This document shows, in pieces, positions 1 through 7,200 of a stretch of 18,190 nt of DNA; within the stretch, counting starts at the first letter, position 1, and each line of letters begins with the position of its first letter. Source of the DNA: JAWLCG01 sp041687295 (GTDB lineage: Bacteria; Planctomycetota; Phycisphaerae; SM23-33; FEN-1343); contig JAWLCG010000056.1 in NCBI GenBank assembly GCA_041687295.1, positions 1 through 18,190 of the forward strand. The letters run 5' to 3'. A model generated the notes under the pieces. That model saw nothing but the letters and a program-made list of their open reading frames with translations, did no database searches and was not told the origin of the DNA. The position numbers and the translations under genes were made by a program.

Positions 1-156
1 CGAAAGAATCCTCTGCCGCCTCCGATGGGATTCCTTCGCCCTTTCAGGGCTCGGCGCTCACAAGGCACGTTTTTCCGGGGGCTTGCGCCCCCGGCTAAAC
101 TCTTTCGCCCCTTCGGGGCTGGCGCTGGGACGAGCCGGCGATGCGCCTCCAGGCGC
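1..156. repeat. Cluster of REP-like hairpin repeats
   Basis: Four short hairpins lie in this gene-free stretch: 38-50 (5-bp stem, TTC loop), 75-94 (8-bp stem, TTGC loop), 107-119 (5-bp stem, TTC loop) and 143-156 (6-bp stem). Positions 35-58 and 104-126 are direct repeats of the form TTCGCCC-Y-TTC-R-GGGCT-GGCGCT. They differ at the two paired positions in a compensatory way (T42/A46 against C111/G115) and by one C inserted in the first copy. Bases 1-11 are nearly the inverted complement of 28-38, so the window probably starts inside another, inverted copy. No open reading frame with recognisable protein content is present. The stretch 157-272 up to the sulfatase stop shows nothing I can name. 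Confidence 0.6.
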
Positions 157-272
157 GGTGCTCAACTCCGCCCAGAGAAGTCACAGATCCACGCCTTCGA
201 GCCGTCGGATAGACTCGCACAAAGCGCAGTCACGGCACCTGTACCTATCATTCTTGACTGCTGTACGCTCCG

Positions 273-1580
273 CTACGGTGCGATCCTCGGCTCCTCTTTG
301 GGCGACAGGCCGGTGGGGTTGTTCACCTTGGCGCCGCTGGGGGCGGGCACGTCGCCGTCGAGCAGCGGGTCGTGCGTGTCGCGCATCCACTGCTCCAGCT
401 GGACGCGCAGGTCCTCGCGGATCTCGGCGTAGCCGGGGGCGTCGGCGACGTTGCGGGCCTCGTTGGGGTCGTAGGTGAGGTCGTACAGTGCCTCGGTCGG
501 CCACTCGCGGTCGCGCCAGCCCCGCTCCAGCAGGTAGTCCTTACTGACGCTGTCGTCGCAGTTGGGCAGCACGGGCCCGCGGCGGTCGCCGAAGCGGCGG
601 ATGTAGCGGTAGCGGTCGGTGCGGATCGACCGCATGAGCTCGTAGGAGGCGTGGTAGGTCACCTCGCTGAAGGCCGCCTCGCGGATACGCTCGGCCTGGC
701 CGGTCGCCAGGGGCACCATGGACTCGCCCTGCAGGTAGGCCGGCCGATCCAGGCCCGCCAGGTCGCACACGGTGGGGAAGACGTCCACGTGCGAGACCAG
801 CGCGTCGACGGCCTGGCCGCCCGCGAAGCCGCCCGGGCCCCGCACGATCAGCATCACGCCGGTGCCGTGGTCGGTGAGGTTGCACTTCATGAACGGAAAC
901 GCGATGCCGTGGTCGGTCGTGGCGATGACCAGCGTGCTCTCGGCCAGGCCGGCCTGGCCGAGGGCGTCGAAGACCACGCCCATCTTCGCGTCGAGCCGCT
1001 CGGCCGAGGCGTTGAAGGCGGCCATATCCTCGCGGACGGCGGCCACGTCGGGCAGCGGGGCGGGGGGCTGGACGTGCCGCCCGTCGCCCTCGGGGCCGTC
1101 GTTGTGGAACCATCGGCCCTGGCGGTGGGTCTCGCCGAAGCCGACGGCCAGGAAGAAGGGCTTCTCGCCCGTGTAGCCGCGGAGGAACTCGGCCGCCTTG
1201 ACCTCCGCCTCGCCGGCGTGGCCGAGGATCTCGGCGTAGCCCAGCGTGTCGACCTCCTTGTAGGGCGCCTCGTGCTGCACGCCCGACAGGGCGGTGTGGT
1301 AGCCGTGGCGGGCCAGGAAATTCGCCAGGTGTTCCTGCGGGTCGCGCAGGCGGAAGCCGCGATGGGCCAGGCCGATCATGCCCGAGCTGTGGGCGCTCTG
1401 GCCCGTCAGCATGGCTGCGCGGCTTGGCGAGCAGGTCGGGCCCGCGCAGAAGCATCGGCGGAACAGCACGCCCTCGTCGGCGAGACGCTGGAGATTCGGC
1501 GTCCGCACGGCCCGGCCATAGGGCTGGATGTATCGGCCCGTGTCGTGCGAGTGGATGTACAGGATATTCGGTCGGCCCAT
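273..1580 (-). CDS. Type I (formylglycine-dependent) sulfatase, cytoplasmic by sequence
   Basis: Predicted to hydrolyse a sulfate ester or sulfamate, probably on a sulfated sugar; the substrate cannot be told. The protein is 435 aa and belongs to the alkaline-phosphatase-like sulfatase fold. The modification motif C-S-P-S-R is at residues 50-54, followed by A-A-M-L-T-G, so Cys50 would become formylglycine. An early metal-site segment HSHDTG (10-15) and a later T-T-D-H-G (221-225) fit the family, and the segment around KCNLTDHG (232-239) resembles the N-sulfoglucosamine sulfohydrolase branch. The start at 1580 is chosen because GAAAGGAG sits 7 nt upstream; an extension to 1682 would add 34 residues with no family character. 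No signal peptide is seen, which is unusual for a polysaccharide sulfatase. It lies 163 nt downstream of hydF, beyond a large hairpin, so it is probably a separate unit. Confidence 0.9.
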   Translation of the reverse strand: MGRPNILYIHSHDTGRYIQPYGRAVRTPNLQRLADEGVLFRRCFCAGPTCSPSRAAMLTGQSAHSSGMIGLAHRGFRLRDPQEHLANFLARHGYHTALSGVQHEAPYKEVDTLGYAEILGHAGEAEVKAAEFLRGYTGEKPFFLAVGFGETHRQGRWFHNDGPEGDGRHVQPPAPLPDVAAVREDMAAFNASAERLDAKMGVVFDALGQAGLAESTLVIATTDHGIAFPFMKCNLTDHGTGVMLIVRGPGGFAGGQAVDALVSHVDVFPTVCDLAGLDRPAYLQGESMVPLATGQAERIREAAFSEVTYHASYELMRSIRTDRYRYIRRFGDRRGPVLPNCDDSVSKDYLLERGWRDREWPTEALYDLTYDPNEARNVADAPGYAEIREDLRVQLEQWMRDTHDPLLDGDVPAPSGAKVNNPTGLSPKEEPRIAP

Positions 1581-1586
1581 GGGGCG

Positions 1587-1594
1587 GCTCCTTT
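1587..1594 (-). promoter_or_regulatory. Ribosome binding site of the sulfatase gene
   Basis: Reading the minus strand, GAAAGGAG ends 7 nt before the ATG at 1580. It is the strongest Shine-Dalgarno match near this gene and decides between this start and the longer in-frame start at 1682. Confidence 0.75.
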
Positions 1595-1677
1595 CAAGCG
1601 AGAGATTCACCCGCAGGATACCGCCCGGCCGCCCGGCCGTCCAGCGCGGGCCGACGATGCGAGGCCCGGCCGAGACC

Positions 1678-1717
1678 CCCACGGATTGCGCTTCGCGCGC
1701 GAAGCTCCATCCGTGGG
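1678..1717 (-). terminator. Large hairpin after hydF, possible operon end
   Basis: An outer perfect 9-bp stem (1678-1686 with 1709-1717, CCCACGGAT/ATCCGTGGG) encloses a 3x3 internal loop and a 16-nt self-complementary core GCTTCGCGCGCGAAGC (1690-1705). It begins 27 nt after the hydF stop. No T-run follows on the minus strand, so it is not a classical intrinsic terminator. It could instead block exonucleases, stop transcription without a U-tract, or be a repeat element. The rest of the 163-nt spacer 1581-1743 shows no convincing promoter. Confidence 0.45.
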
Positions 1718-1743
1718 CTTGATGAGTGACACTAATTCAATCC

Positions 1744-3010
1744 CTACCTCTTATCGACCCTTCCGCTGCTGCGGAGGAGCTGGTGGTAGGTCTCCAGGGC
1801 GGCGGGAAAGGGGCCCAGGGCGCGCTCGAAGATGCCCAGCGAGTAGGCGATGGTCATGCCGTAGTTGCAGATGGGCACGCCGGCCTGGCGGCAGCGCAGG
1901 ATGCGGCTGAGCACCTCGCGGCGGTTCCACATGCACGAGCCGCAGTGCACCACGAGCTTGTACCCCGAGAGGTCCTCNNNNNNNNNNGTCGTGGCCCTGG
2001 ATGGTCGTGAACTCCAGCTTGCCGCCGACGTATTGCGTCAGCCAGCGGGGGATCTTCACCCGCCCGATGTCGTCGCCGATGGGGTGGTGGGCGCAGGCCT
2101 CGGCCACCAGCACGCGGTCGCCGGGCTGGAGGTGTTCGATGGCCATCGCGCCGCGGACGAACTCGCTCAGGTCGCCCTTGGCGCGGGCGAACAGGATGCT
2201 GAAGCCCGTCAGCGGCACCTCGGGGGGCGTGTCGCCGGCGACCTTGAGGAACGCCTGGCTGTCGGTAATCACCAGGGCGGGCGGGCGCTTCAGGCGGTCC
2301 AGCGCGTCGCGCAGCTCGCGCTCCTTGACGACCATGCAGTAAGCGTCCGCGTCGAGCAGGTCGCGAATCGCCTGCACCTGCGGCAGGATCAGCCGGCCCT
2401 TGGGCGCCTCCATGTCGATCGGCACGACCAGCACGGCCAACTCGCCGGCGCCGACGAGGTCGCCCACGATGGCCGGGGCGTTGATGAACTCCTCGGGGGC
2501 CGAGCGGATCATCGCCTCGCGGACATCGAGGATGCCCTCGCCGCGAGAGGCCGCCGTCAGGACGGTGCGGACGCCCTTGCCGCCCTCGCTCGCCAGCCGT
2601 TCCAGCAGGGTCGGGTCGGGCTGGGCAAGGTCGGTCTTGTTGAAGATGACGATAGTCGGCGTCTCGCGGCGGCGCAGCTCGTGGAGGATCGCCTCCTCGA
2701 ACTCGCCCCAGCGCCCCGCCTCGGTGACGATGATGCCCACGTCGGTGCGGTCGAAGACCTGGCGGGTCTTCTGAACCCGCAGTTCGCCGAGGGCGCCGAC
2801 GTCGTCGATGCCGGCGGTGTCGATGAACAGCACCGGCCCGACGGGCAGCAGTTCCATGGGCTTCTCGACCGGGTCGGTCGTCGTGCCGGCGACGTCTGAG
2901 ACGATGGAGACGTTCTGGCGCGTCAGGGCGTTAAGCAGAGAGCTCTTGCCCACGTTGCGCCGGCCAAACAGGCCGATGTGCAGGCGGAAGCCTTTGGGTG
3001 TGCTCTGCAT
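1744..3010 (-). CDS. hydF: [FeFe]-hydrogenase maturation GTPase HydF (contains an assembly gap)
   Basis: HydF is the scaffold on which the diiron subcluster of the H-cluster is built and from which it is delivered to apo-HydA. The N-terminal GTPase domain shows the P-loop G-R-R-N-V-G-K-S (16-23), D-T-A-G (64-67) and N-K-T-D (124-127). The C-terminal cluster domain begins with C306-A-H308 and ends with H-C-G-S-C after the gap, the HydF C-x-H...H-C-x-x-C signature. Residues 1-341 read cleanly to G-H-D at 1988. Ten N follow (1978-1987), and E-D-L-S-G-Y-K-L-V-V-H-C resumes at 1977 in another frame, giving 77 more residues. From family spacing about two residues are missing, for a protein near 420 aa; the frame change comes from the arbitrary N count. 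AGGA 9 nt before the start lies inside the end of aspA (4-nt gap), indicating coupled translation. Confidence 0.93.
1978..1987. other. Run of 10 N (assembly gap) inside hydF
   Basis: Ten undetermined bases interrupt hydF between codons for G-H-D and E-D-L-S. Ten is not a multiple of three, so a literal translation shifts frame, yet both flanks encode conserved HydF sequence in the proper frame on each side. A gap of 6 real bases, encoding two residues, would best fit the family spacing. Confidence 0.95.
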
Positions 3011-3014
3011 GGGG

Positions 3015-4433
3015 CTACGTCCTATTCTGCGGTGCGGGCCGTGAGCCCAGGCGCGTGATGGCTTCGGGGCTGGTCAGGGCATCGAACTGCTCGGCCGACA
3101 GCAGGCCGCGCTCCAGGGCCAGCTCGCGGACGCTTCGGCCCGTGGCGCGGGTGTCGGCGGCCAGGGCGGTGGCGGCCTCGTAGCCGATGGCGTCGAGCAG
3201 GGCGGTGACGGTGGCGGTGGCGGTCTCGACGTGGCGCCGGCAGCGTTCGGCATCGGCGGTGAGGCCCTCGACGCAGTGGCGGCGGAAGATGCTGCACGCG
3301 CCGGCCAGCAGCGACAGGCCGCCCAGCAGGCACTCGGCGATGAGCGGCCCGAAGGGGTTGAGCTCCAGGTGGCCCATGCTGACGGCGGTTGTCAGGGCCT
3401 GGTCGTAGGCGATGGCCATCAGGGCGGCCTGGGTGACGGCCTCGGGGATGACGGGGTTGACCTTGCCGGGCATGATGCTCGAGCCGGCCTGGCGGGGGGG
3501 CAGGCGGATTTCACCGATGCCGCCGTCGGGGCCCGAGGAGAGGAACCGCAGGTCGCCGGCGACCTTGATGAGGTTGCTCGCACAGGCCTTGCCGATGCCG
3601 CTGACCTCGACGAAGGCGTCGTTGTTCTGGGTGGCCTCGACGAGGTTCTCCGCCCGGGCGAGGCCCAGGCCGGTGATATCGCGGAGGTGCTCGGTCGCGC
3701 GGAAGATGAACTGCCGCGGCGCCCCCAGCCCCGTGCCGATGGCCGTGCCTCCGAGGTTGACCACGCGGAGGCGTTCCTCGCACTTGTAGACCCGCCAGCG
3801 GTCGCGTCCGAAGGCCTCGGCGTAGCTACCCATCTCGCGGCCGAGGGTGGTCAGCACGGCGTCCTGCATCTGCGTGCGGCCGATCTTGACGACGTCGGCG
3901 AGGGCCTTCTCCTGGGCCTGGAAGGCCTCCTGCAAACCGACCAGCTCGCGCTCGAGCCGTCGCAGCAGGCGGATGGCGGCGACCTTCAGTGCGGTGGGGT
4001 AGGTGTCGTTGGTGGACTGGTGGCGGTTGACGGTGTCGAGGGGGTGGACGCGGTCGTAGTGGCCCCGCGGCTCGCCGAGCAGTTCCAAGGTGCGGTTGGC
4101 GAGCACCTCGTTGGCGTTCATGTTGGTGCTGGTGCCGGCCCCGCCCTGCAGGGCGTCGGTGCGGTTGTGGGCGTCGAGTTGGCCGCCGTCGAGTTCGGCG
4201 CAGGCCTGGCCCAGCGCGGCGAAGGTGGCGTCGTCGAGGTAGCCCAGCTCGTGGTTGGCCCGGGCGCAGGCGAGCTTGACGGCCCCGTACGCCCGCCACA
4301 GGGCCGGGTGCACGCACCGGCCGGCCAGGGCCGAGAAGTTCTCGATGGCCCGCTCGGTGTGCACGCCGTGCATCGCCCCGGCCGGCACCGGCCGATCGCC
4401 CAGCAGGTCGTGCTCTGTGCGGTAGTCAGGCAT
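3015..4433 (-). CDS. aspA: Aspartate ammonia-lyase (aspartase)
   Basis: Cytoplasmic tetrameric enzyme that converts L-aspartate to fumarate and ammonia. The 472-aa protein belongs to the fumarase/aspartase superfamily: signature G-S-S-I-M-P-G-K-V-N-P at 317-327 and T-S-T-N-M-N at 101-106 preceded by Q-G-G-A-G. The G-G-A-G-T-S-x-N-M-N form is aspartase-like; class II fumarases usually have T-G-S-G-T-Q-S-N-M-N. The N-terminus R-T-E-H-D-L-L-G supports the start at 4433, although no purine-rich ribosome binding site precedes it (the upstream bases are pyrimidine-rich). It ends 4 nt before hydF. From memory, aspA recurs beside [FeFe]-hydrogenase maturation genes in several bacteria; a role in supplying ammonia for the azadithiolate bridge is an inference. 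Fumarate production for anaerobic respiration or redox balance is the alternative. Confidence 0.92.
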   Translation of the reverse strand: MPDYRTEHDLLGDRPVPAGAMHGVHTERAIENFSALAGRCVHPALWRAYGAVKLACARANHELGYLDDATFAALGQACAELDGGQLDAHNRTDALQGGAGTSTNMNANEVLANRTLELLGEPRGHYDRVHPLDTVNRHQSTNDTYPTALKVAAIRLLRRLERELVGLQEAFQAQEKALADVVKIGRTQMQDAVLTTLGREMGSYAEAFGRDRWRVYKCEERLRVVNLGGTAIGTGLGAPRQFIFRATEHLRDITGLGLARAENLVEATQNNDAFVEVSGIGKACASNLIKVAGDLRFLSSGPDGGIGEIRLPPRQAGSSIMPGKVNPVIPEAVTQAALMAIAYDQALTTAVSMGHLELNPFGPLIAECLLGGLSLLAGACSIFRRHCVEGLTADAERCRRHVETATATVTALLDAIGYEAATALAADTRATGRSVRELALERGLLSAEQFDALTSPEAITRLGSRPAPQNRT

Positions 4434-4445
4434 TCGAAGAGGGTA

Positions 4446-4477
4446 ATGGGTTAATGGGTTGATTGGTTAATTGGTTG
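4446..4477. repeat. Four tandem 8-bp units upstream of aspA
   Basis: The plus strand reads ATGGGTTA, ATGGGTTG, ATTGGTTA, ATTGGTTG: four consecutive 8-mers differing only at positions 3 and 8. The array ends 12 nt before the aspA start codon and makes an AT-rich island in GC-rich DNA. It could be a regulator-binding array, an unstable microsatellite-like tract, or a generic intergenic repeat. Confidence 0.8.
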
Positions 4478-4510
4478 ACGGGTAAACCCATCGCGTGCGG
4501 GTCCATGGTT

Positions 4511-4632
4511 CTGGGTGCCCCGGGCAAGCCGCAGGCTCGCCCGGCCGGGGCGGGATCGGGCCACCTGAATCAGCCGCCTCCGCCCTCGACCGGGCGAGCG
4601 GTGCTGACGCCCCGCTTGCCTGGGGCACCCAG
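4511..4632. repeat. MITE-like nested inverted-repeat element between hydG and aspA
   Basis: Outer arms 4511-4529 and 4614-4632 are 19-bp inverted repeats with one mismatch (CTGGGTGCCCCGGGCAAGC against its complement). Inside them, GCTCGCCCGG at 4535-4544 pairs perfectly with CCGGGCGAGC at 4590-4599. The 122-bp element could fold into a long hairpin. It encodes no protein and sits in the only large gap of the maturation genes. Similar TGGGTGCC...GGCACCCA hairpins are, from memory, common dispersed repeats in planctomycete genomes. Confidence 0.7.
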
Positions 4633-4645
4633 CTTGTCCGTCGGC

Positions 4646-4680
4646 GGTGCCGGGCCTCGCTGCGCTCGACCCGGCCTACG
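4646..4680 (-). repeat. Short hairpin repeat 3' of hydG (copy B)
   Basis: GCCGGG at 4649-4654 pairs with CCCGGC at 4670-4675 around a GAGCGCAGCGAG-type loop. On the minus strand it starts CGTAGGC-C-GGG and ends CACC, like the element at 16380-16414, so the two look like members of one family. It begins 13 nt after the hydG stop, and the motif CCTACG is repeated next to it (4674-4679 and 4687-4692). Confidence 0.6.
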
Positions 4681-4693
4681 ACGCAGCCTACGT

Positions 4694-6118
4694 CTAGAAA
4701 TACAGGTCGCGGTCGTCGGTCTTGCGGATGCGGTCGAGGCGCTCGATCAGTTCGGTCTTGAGCGGGCCCTCCTCCAGCTCGGCCAGCTCGGCGCGGATGA
4801 GCGTCTCGCCGGCGGCGCGGGTCTCGGGCGAGGCGTAGTCCGTCAGGTACTCCACCAGCGTGGACAGGGCGTTGGGCGTGCAGAACCGCTTGATGAAGCC
4901 GGGGATCGCGAACTCCATGAAGTGTTCGCCGGTCCGGCCCAGGCGGTAGCAGGCGGTGCACCAGCTGGGGAGGTAGCCATCGACGAGCAGCTCGCGGACG
5001 ACGGTGTCCAGCGGGCGGATGTCGCCGAGTTGGAACTGCTCGCGCTCCATCACCTGCGTGTCGGAGGCCTCGGTGTAGCCGCCGAGTTCGATTCGGCTGC
5101 CCGCGTCGATCTGGCTGACGCCGAAGCCCATCACCTCGCGCCGCAACTCGGCGGTCTCGCGGGCGGTGCAGATCAGGCCGGTGTACGGCACGGCCAGGCG
5201 GAGGATGGCGACGAGGCGCTTGAAGTCGTGGTCGTTCACCAGGTAGCGGCTGTCGACCTCCACGCCCGATGCGGGCCGAAGGCGGGGGAAGCTGATCGTA
5301 TGGGGCCCGACGCCGAACTGGCCCTGCAGGTGCAGCGCGTGGGTGACCAGGCCCAGCACCTCGAACCGCCAGTCGTACAGGCCGAACAGCGCGCCGATGC
5401 CCATGTCGTCGATGCCGGCCTCGAAGGCCCGGCTCAGGCCGTCCAGCCGCCAGAGGAAGTCGCCCTTGCGCGTGCCGGCTGGGTGGTAGGCCGCGTAGGT
5501 GGCGTGGTGGTAGGTCTCCTGGAAGATCTGGTAAGTGCCGATGCCGCTCTCTTTGACGATGCGGAAGCCCTCGACGTCGAATGGGGCGGCGTTGATGTTG
5601 ACGCGGCGGATCTCCCCGTGGCGGTCGCGGACGGCGTAGACCTGCCGGACGGTGTCGGCGATGAACTGCGCGTCGTAGCGGGGGTGCTCGCCGTAGACCA
5701 GGATCAGCCGCTTGTGTCCCCGCTTCTCCAGGGCCGTCACCTGCTGCTCGATGTCGGCGGGTTCGAGCGTGCGGCGGACGGCCTGGCGGTTGGACCGCTT
5801 GAAGGCGCAGTAGAGGCAGTCGTTGACGCAGTCGCTGCCGATGTAGAGCGGCGCGAACAGCACGATGCGGTTGCCGTAGACGTTGCGCTTGAGTTCGCGG
5901 GCGGCCTCGAAGATGGCCTCGACCTGCTCGGGGGCGTCGGCGCGGAGCAACTCGGCGGTCTCGGAGACGCTGAGGGGCTGCTTGTCCAGACTCTTGGCGA
6001 CGATGTCGCGGATGCGGCCCGCGTCGGGTGCGGGCCCGGCCAGCAGGGCGTGCAGGGCGTCATCGTCGATGAAGTCCACCGCTGCCGAGCTCAGTTGCAT
6101 GGAGGGCAAGGGGGACAT
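4694..6118 (-). CDS. hydG: [FeFe]-hydrogenase maturase HydG (radical SAM tyrosine lyase)
   Basis: HydG cleaves tyrosine by radical chemistry to p-cresol and dehydroglycine, and converts the latter to the CO and cyanide ligands of the H-cluster, delivered on an Fe synthon. The 474-aa protein has the radical-SAM motif C97-x3-C101-x2-C104 (C-V-N-D-C-L-Y-C) and the C-terminal C387-x2-C390-x22-C413 motif of the auxiliary cluster that separates HydG from the thiamine enzyme ThiH. Length matches the family. The start at 6118 is preferred over the Met at residue 7 because GAGG lies 6 nt upstream, overlapping the hydE stop; hydE ends 3 nt before, so the two are translationally coupled. All required cysteines are present. 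Confidence 0.97.
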   Translation of the reverse strand: MSPLPSMQLSSAAVDFIDDDALHALLAGPAPDAGRIRDIVAKSLDKQPLSVSETAELLRADAPEQVEAIFEAARELKRNVYGNRIVLFAPLYIGSDCVNDCLYCAFKRSNRQAVRRTLEPADIEQQVTALEKRGHKRLILVYGEHPRYDAQFIADTVRQVYAVRDRHGEIRRVNINAAPFDVEGFRIVKESGIGTYQIFQETYHHATYAAYHPAGTRKGDFLWRLDGLSRAFEAGIDDMGIGALFGLYDWRFEVLGLVTHALHLQGQFGVGPHTISFPRLRPASGVEVDSRYLVNDHDFKRLVAILRLAVPYTGLICTARETAELRREVMGFGVSQIDAGSRIELGGYTEASDTQVMEREQFQLGDIRPLDTVVRELLVDGYLPSWCTACYRLGRTGEHFMEFAIPGFIKRFCTPNALSTLVEYLTDYASPETRAAGETLIRAELAELEEGPLKTELIERLDRIRKTDDRDLYF

Positions 6119-6121
6119 GGG

Positions 6122-7198
6122 TCACCTCGGTTCCTGGGGGGCCCAGGCGGCGCGGTAGCGGGGGCTGTCGCCCCGGCCGGTGCCGACCTGGCGCCCGATC
6201 GACTCGATCCGCCGCCGCATGCAGGTGTGGCAGGCCTCGGCCGTCTCACGGATGCACGCCTTGGACGGGTAGATCTCGTACAGCGCCCGGTATTGGACGG
6301 GCGTCAGGTTGGGCATGACGACGTTGGCGCCACGCTCCAGGCCCAGCTCGCGTCCGCGGGCGAGGTTGAGCGTCGCCAGGGCGGTCGTGCTGGGGATGTT
6401 GGCGGCCGGGCAGGCCAGCCGGGCCAGGGCGATCATCTTGTAGCCCATCAACTCGGTGTTGGGCACCTGCTCATCGGGCGGGGCGGCCAGGGCGGCGGCG
6501 TCGCGGCCCAGCGGCGTGTCGGGGTGGGCCAGCCAGGGCCCCACGCCGATCATGTCCAGGTCGAGCGCCGCGAGGGTCTCGACGTCGCCGGCGAGGTCGT
6601 CGTAGGTCTGGCCGGGGATGCCGATCATGACGCCCGAGCCGATCTCGTAGCCCATGTCCCGCAGGCGGCGCAGCAGGGCCAGGCGGTCGCTGAGCCCCTG
6701 GCCGGGCCGGGCGGGGTGGATGCGGTCGTAGAGCGTTCGGCTGGAGGTCTCGAAGCGGAGCAGGTAGCGGTCGGCGCCGGCGTCGCGCCAGGCCTGCAGG
6801 TCCGCGTCGTCGCGTTCGCCCACGCTGAGGGTGATGGCCAGGGGCGTCTCGGCCTTGATGCGCCCGACGACGTCGGCGAGCCACTGCCGGCTGCAGCCGT
6901 AGTCCTCGCCGCTCTGCAGCACGACGGTGCCGTAGCCGAACCGCACGGCCTCGTGGGCACAGGCGACGACCTCGTCGGCCGTCATGCGGTAGCGGGCCAG
7001 GCCGTCGTTGCCGGCGTGCAGGCCGCAGTACGCGCAGCGGCGGGCGCAGTGGTTGGAGAACTCCACCAGGCCGCGCAGGTGCACGTCGGGCCCGACGTGG
7101 CGGTGGCGGGTCTCGTCGGCGCGTTGCCAGAGCTCGGCGAGGCGGGCCTCGTCGTCCTCGCGGAGCCAGGAGAGGATTTCGCTGCGCGGCATGGCCAT
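6122..7198 (-). CDS. hydE: [FeFe]-hydrogenase maturase HydE (radical SAM)
   Basis: HydE acts on the HydG-made iron-CO-cyanide complex on the way to the diiron subcluster that is finished on HydF. The 358-aa protein has C51-x3-C55-x2-C58 for the radical-SAM cluster and a C-terminal C315-x7-C323-x2-C326, the spacing of the non-essential second cluster of Thermotoga maritima HydE. The BioB-like barrel sequence and adjacency to hydG exclude biotin synthase. The start at 7198 has AAGG 7 nt upstream, inside the final codons of the kinase gene that ends 2 nt before; a second in-frame ATG at 7192 is a possible alternative. Confidence 0.96.
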   Translation of the reverse strand: MAMPRSEILSWLREDDEARLAELWQRADETRHRHVGPDVHLRGLVEFSNHCARRCAYCGLHAGNDGLARYRMTADEVVACAHEAVRFGYGTVVLQSGEDYGCSRQWLADVVGRIKAETPLAITLSVGERDDADLQAWRDAGADRYLLRFETSSRTLYDRIHPARPGQGLSDRLALLRRLRDMGYEIGSGVMIGIPGQTYDDLAGDVETLAALDLDMIGVGPWLAHPDTPLGRDAAALAAPPDEQVPNTELMGYKMIALARLACPAANIPSTTALATLNLARGRELGLERGANVVMPNLTPVQYRALYEIYPSKACIRETAEACHTCMRRRIESIGRQVGTGRGDSPRYRAAWAPQEPR

Positions 7199-7200
7199 GG

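Noticed and set aside
1744..3010. hydF as a frameshifted pseudogene
   Set aside because: The only frame break coincides with the N run, and all HydF motifs are intact on both sides.
3015..4433. Class II fumarase instead of aspartase
   Set aside because: The G-G-A-G-T-S-T-N-M-N segment is of aspartase type; class II fumarase usually has T-G-S-G-T-Q-S-N-M-N. A trace of doubt remains without alignment.
4446..4477. CRISPR array
   Set aside because: Units are only 8 bp and directly abutting, with no spacers and no cas genes.
4694..7198. ThiH (thiamine) and BioB (biotin) as identities for the two radical-SAM genes
   Set aside because: The C-terminal C-x2-C-x22-C motif is specific to HydG, the C-x7-C-x2-C matches HydE, and hydF lies in the same cluster.
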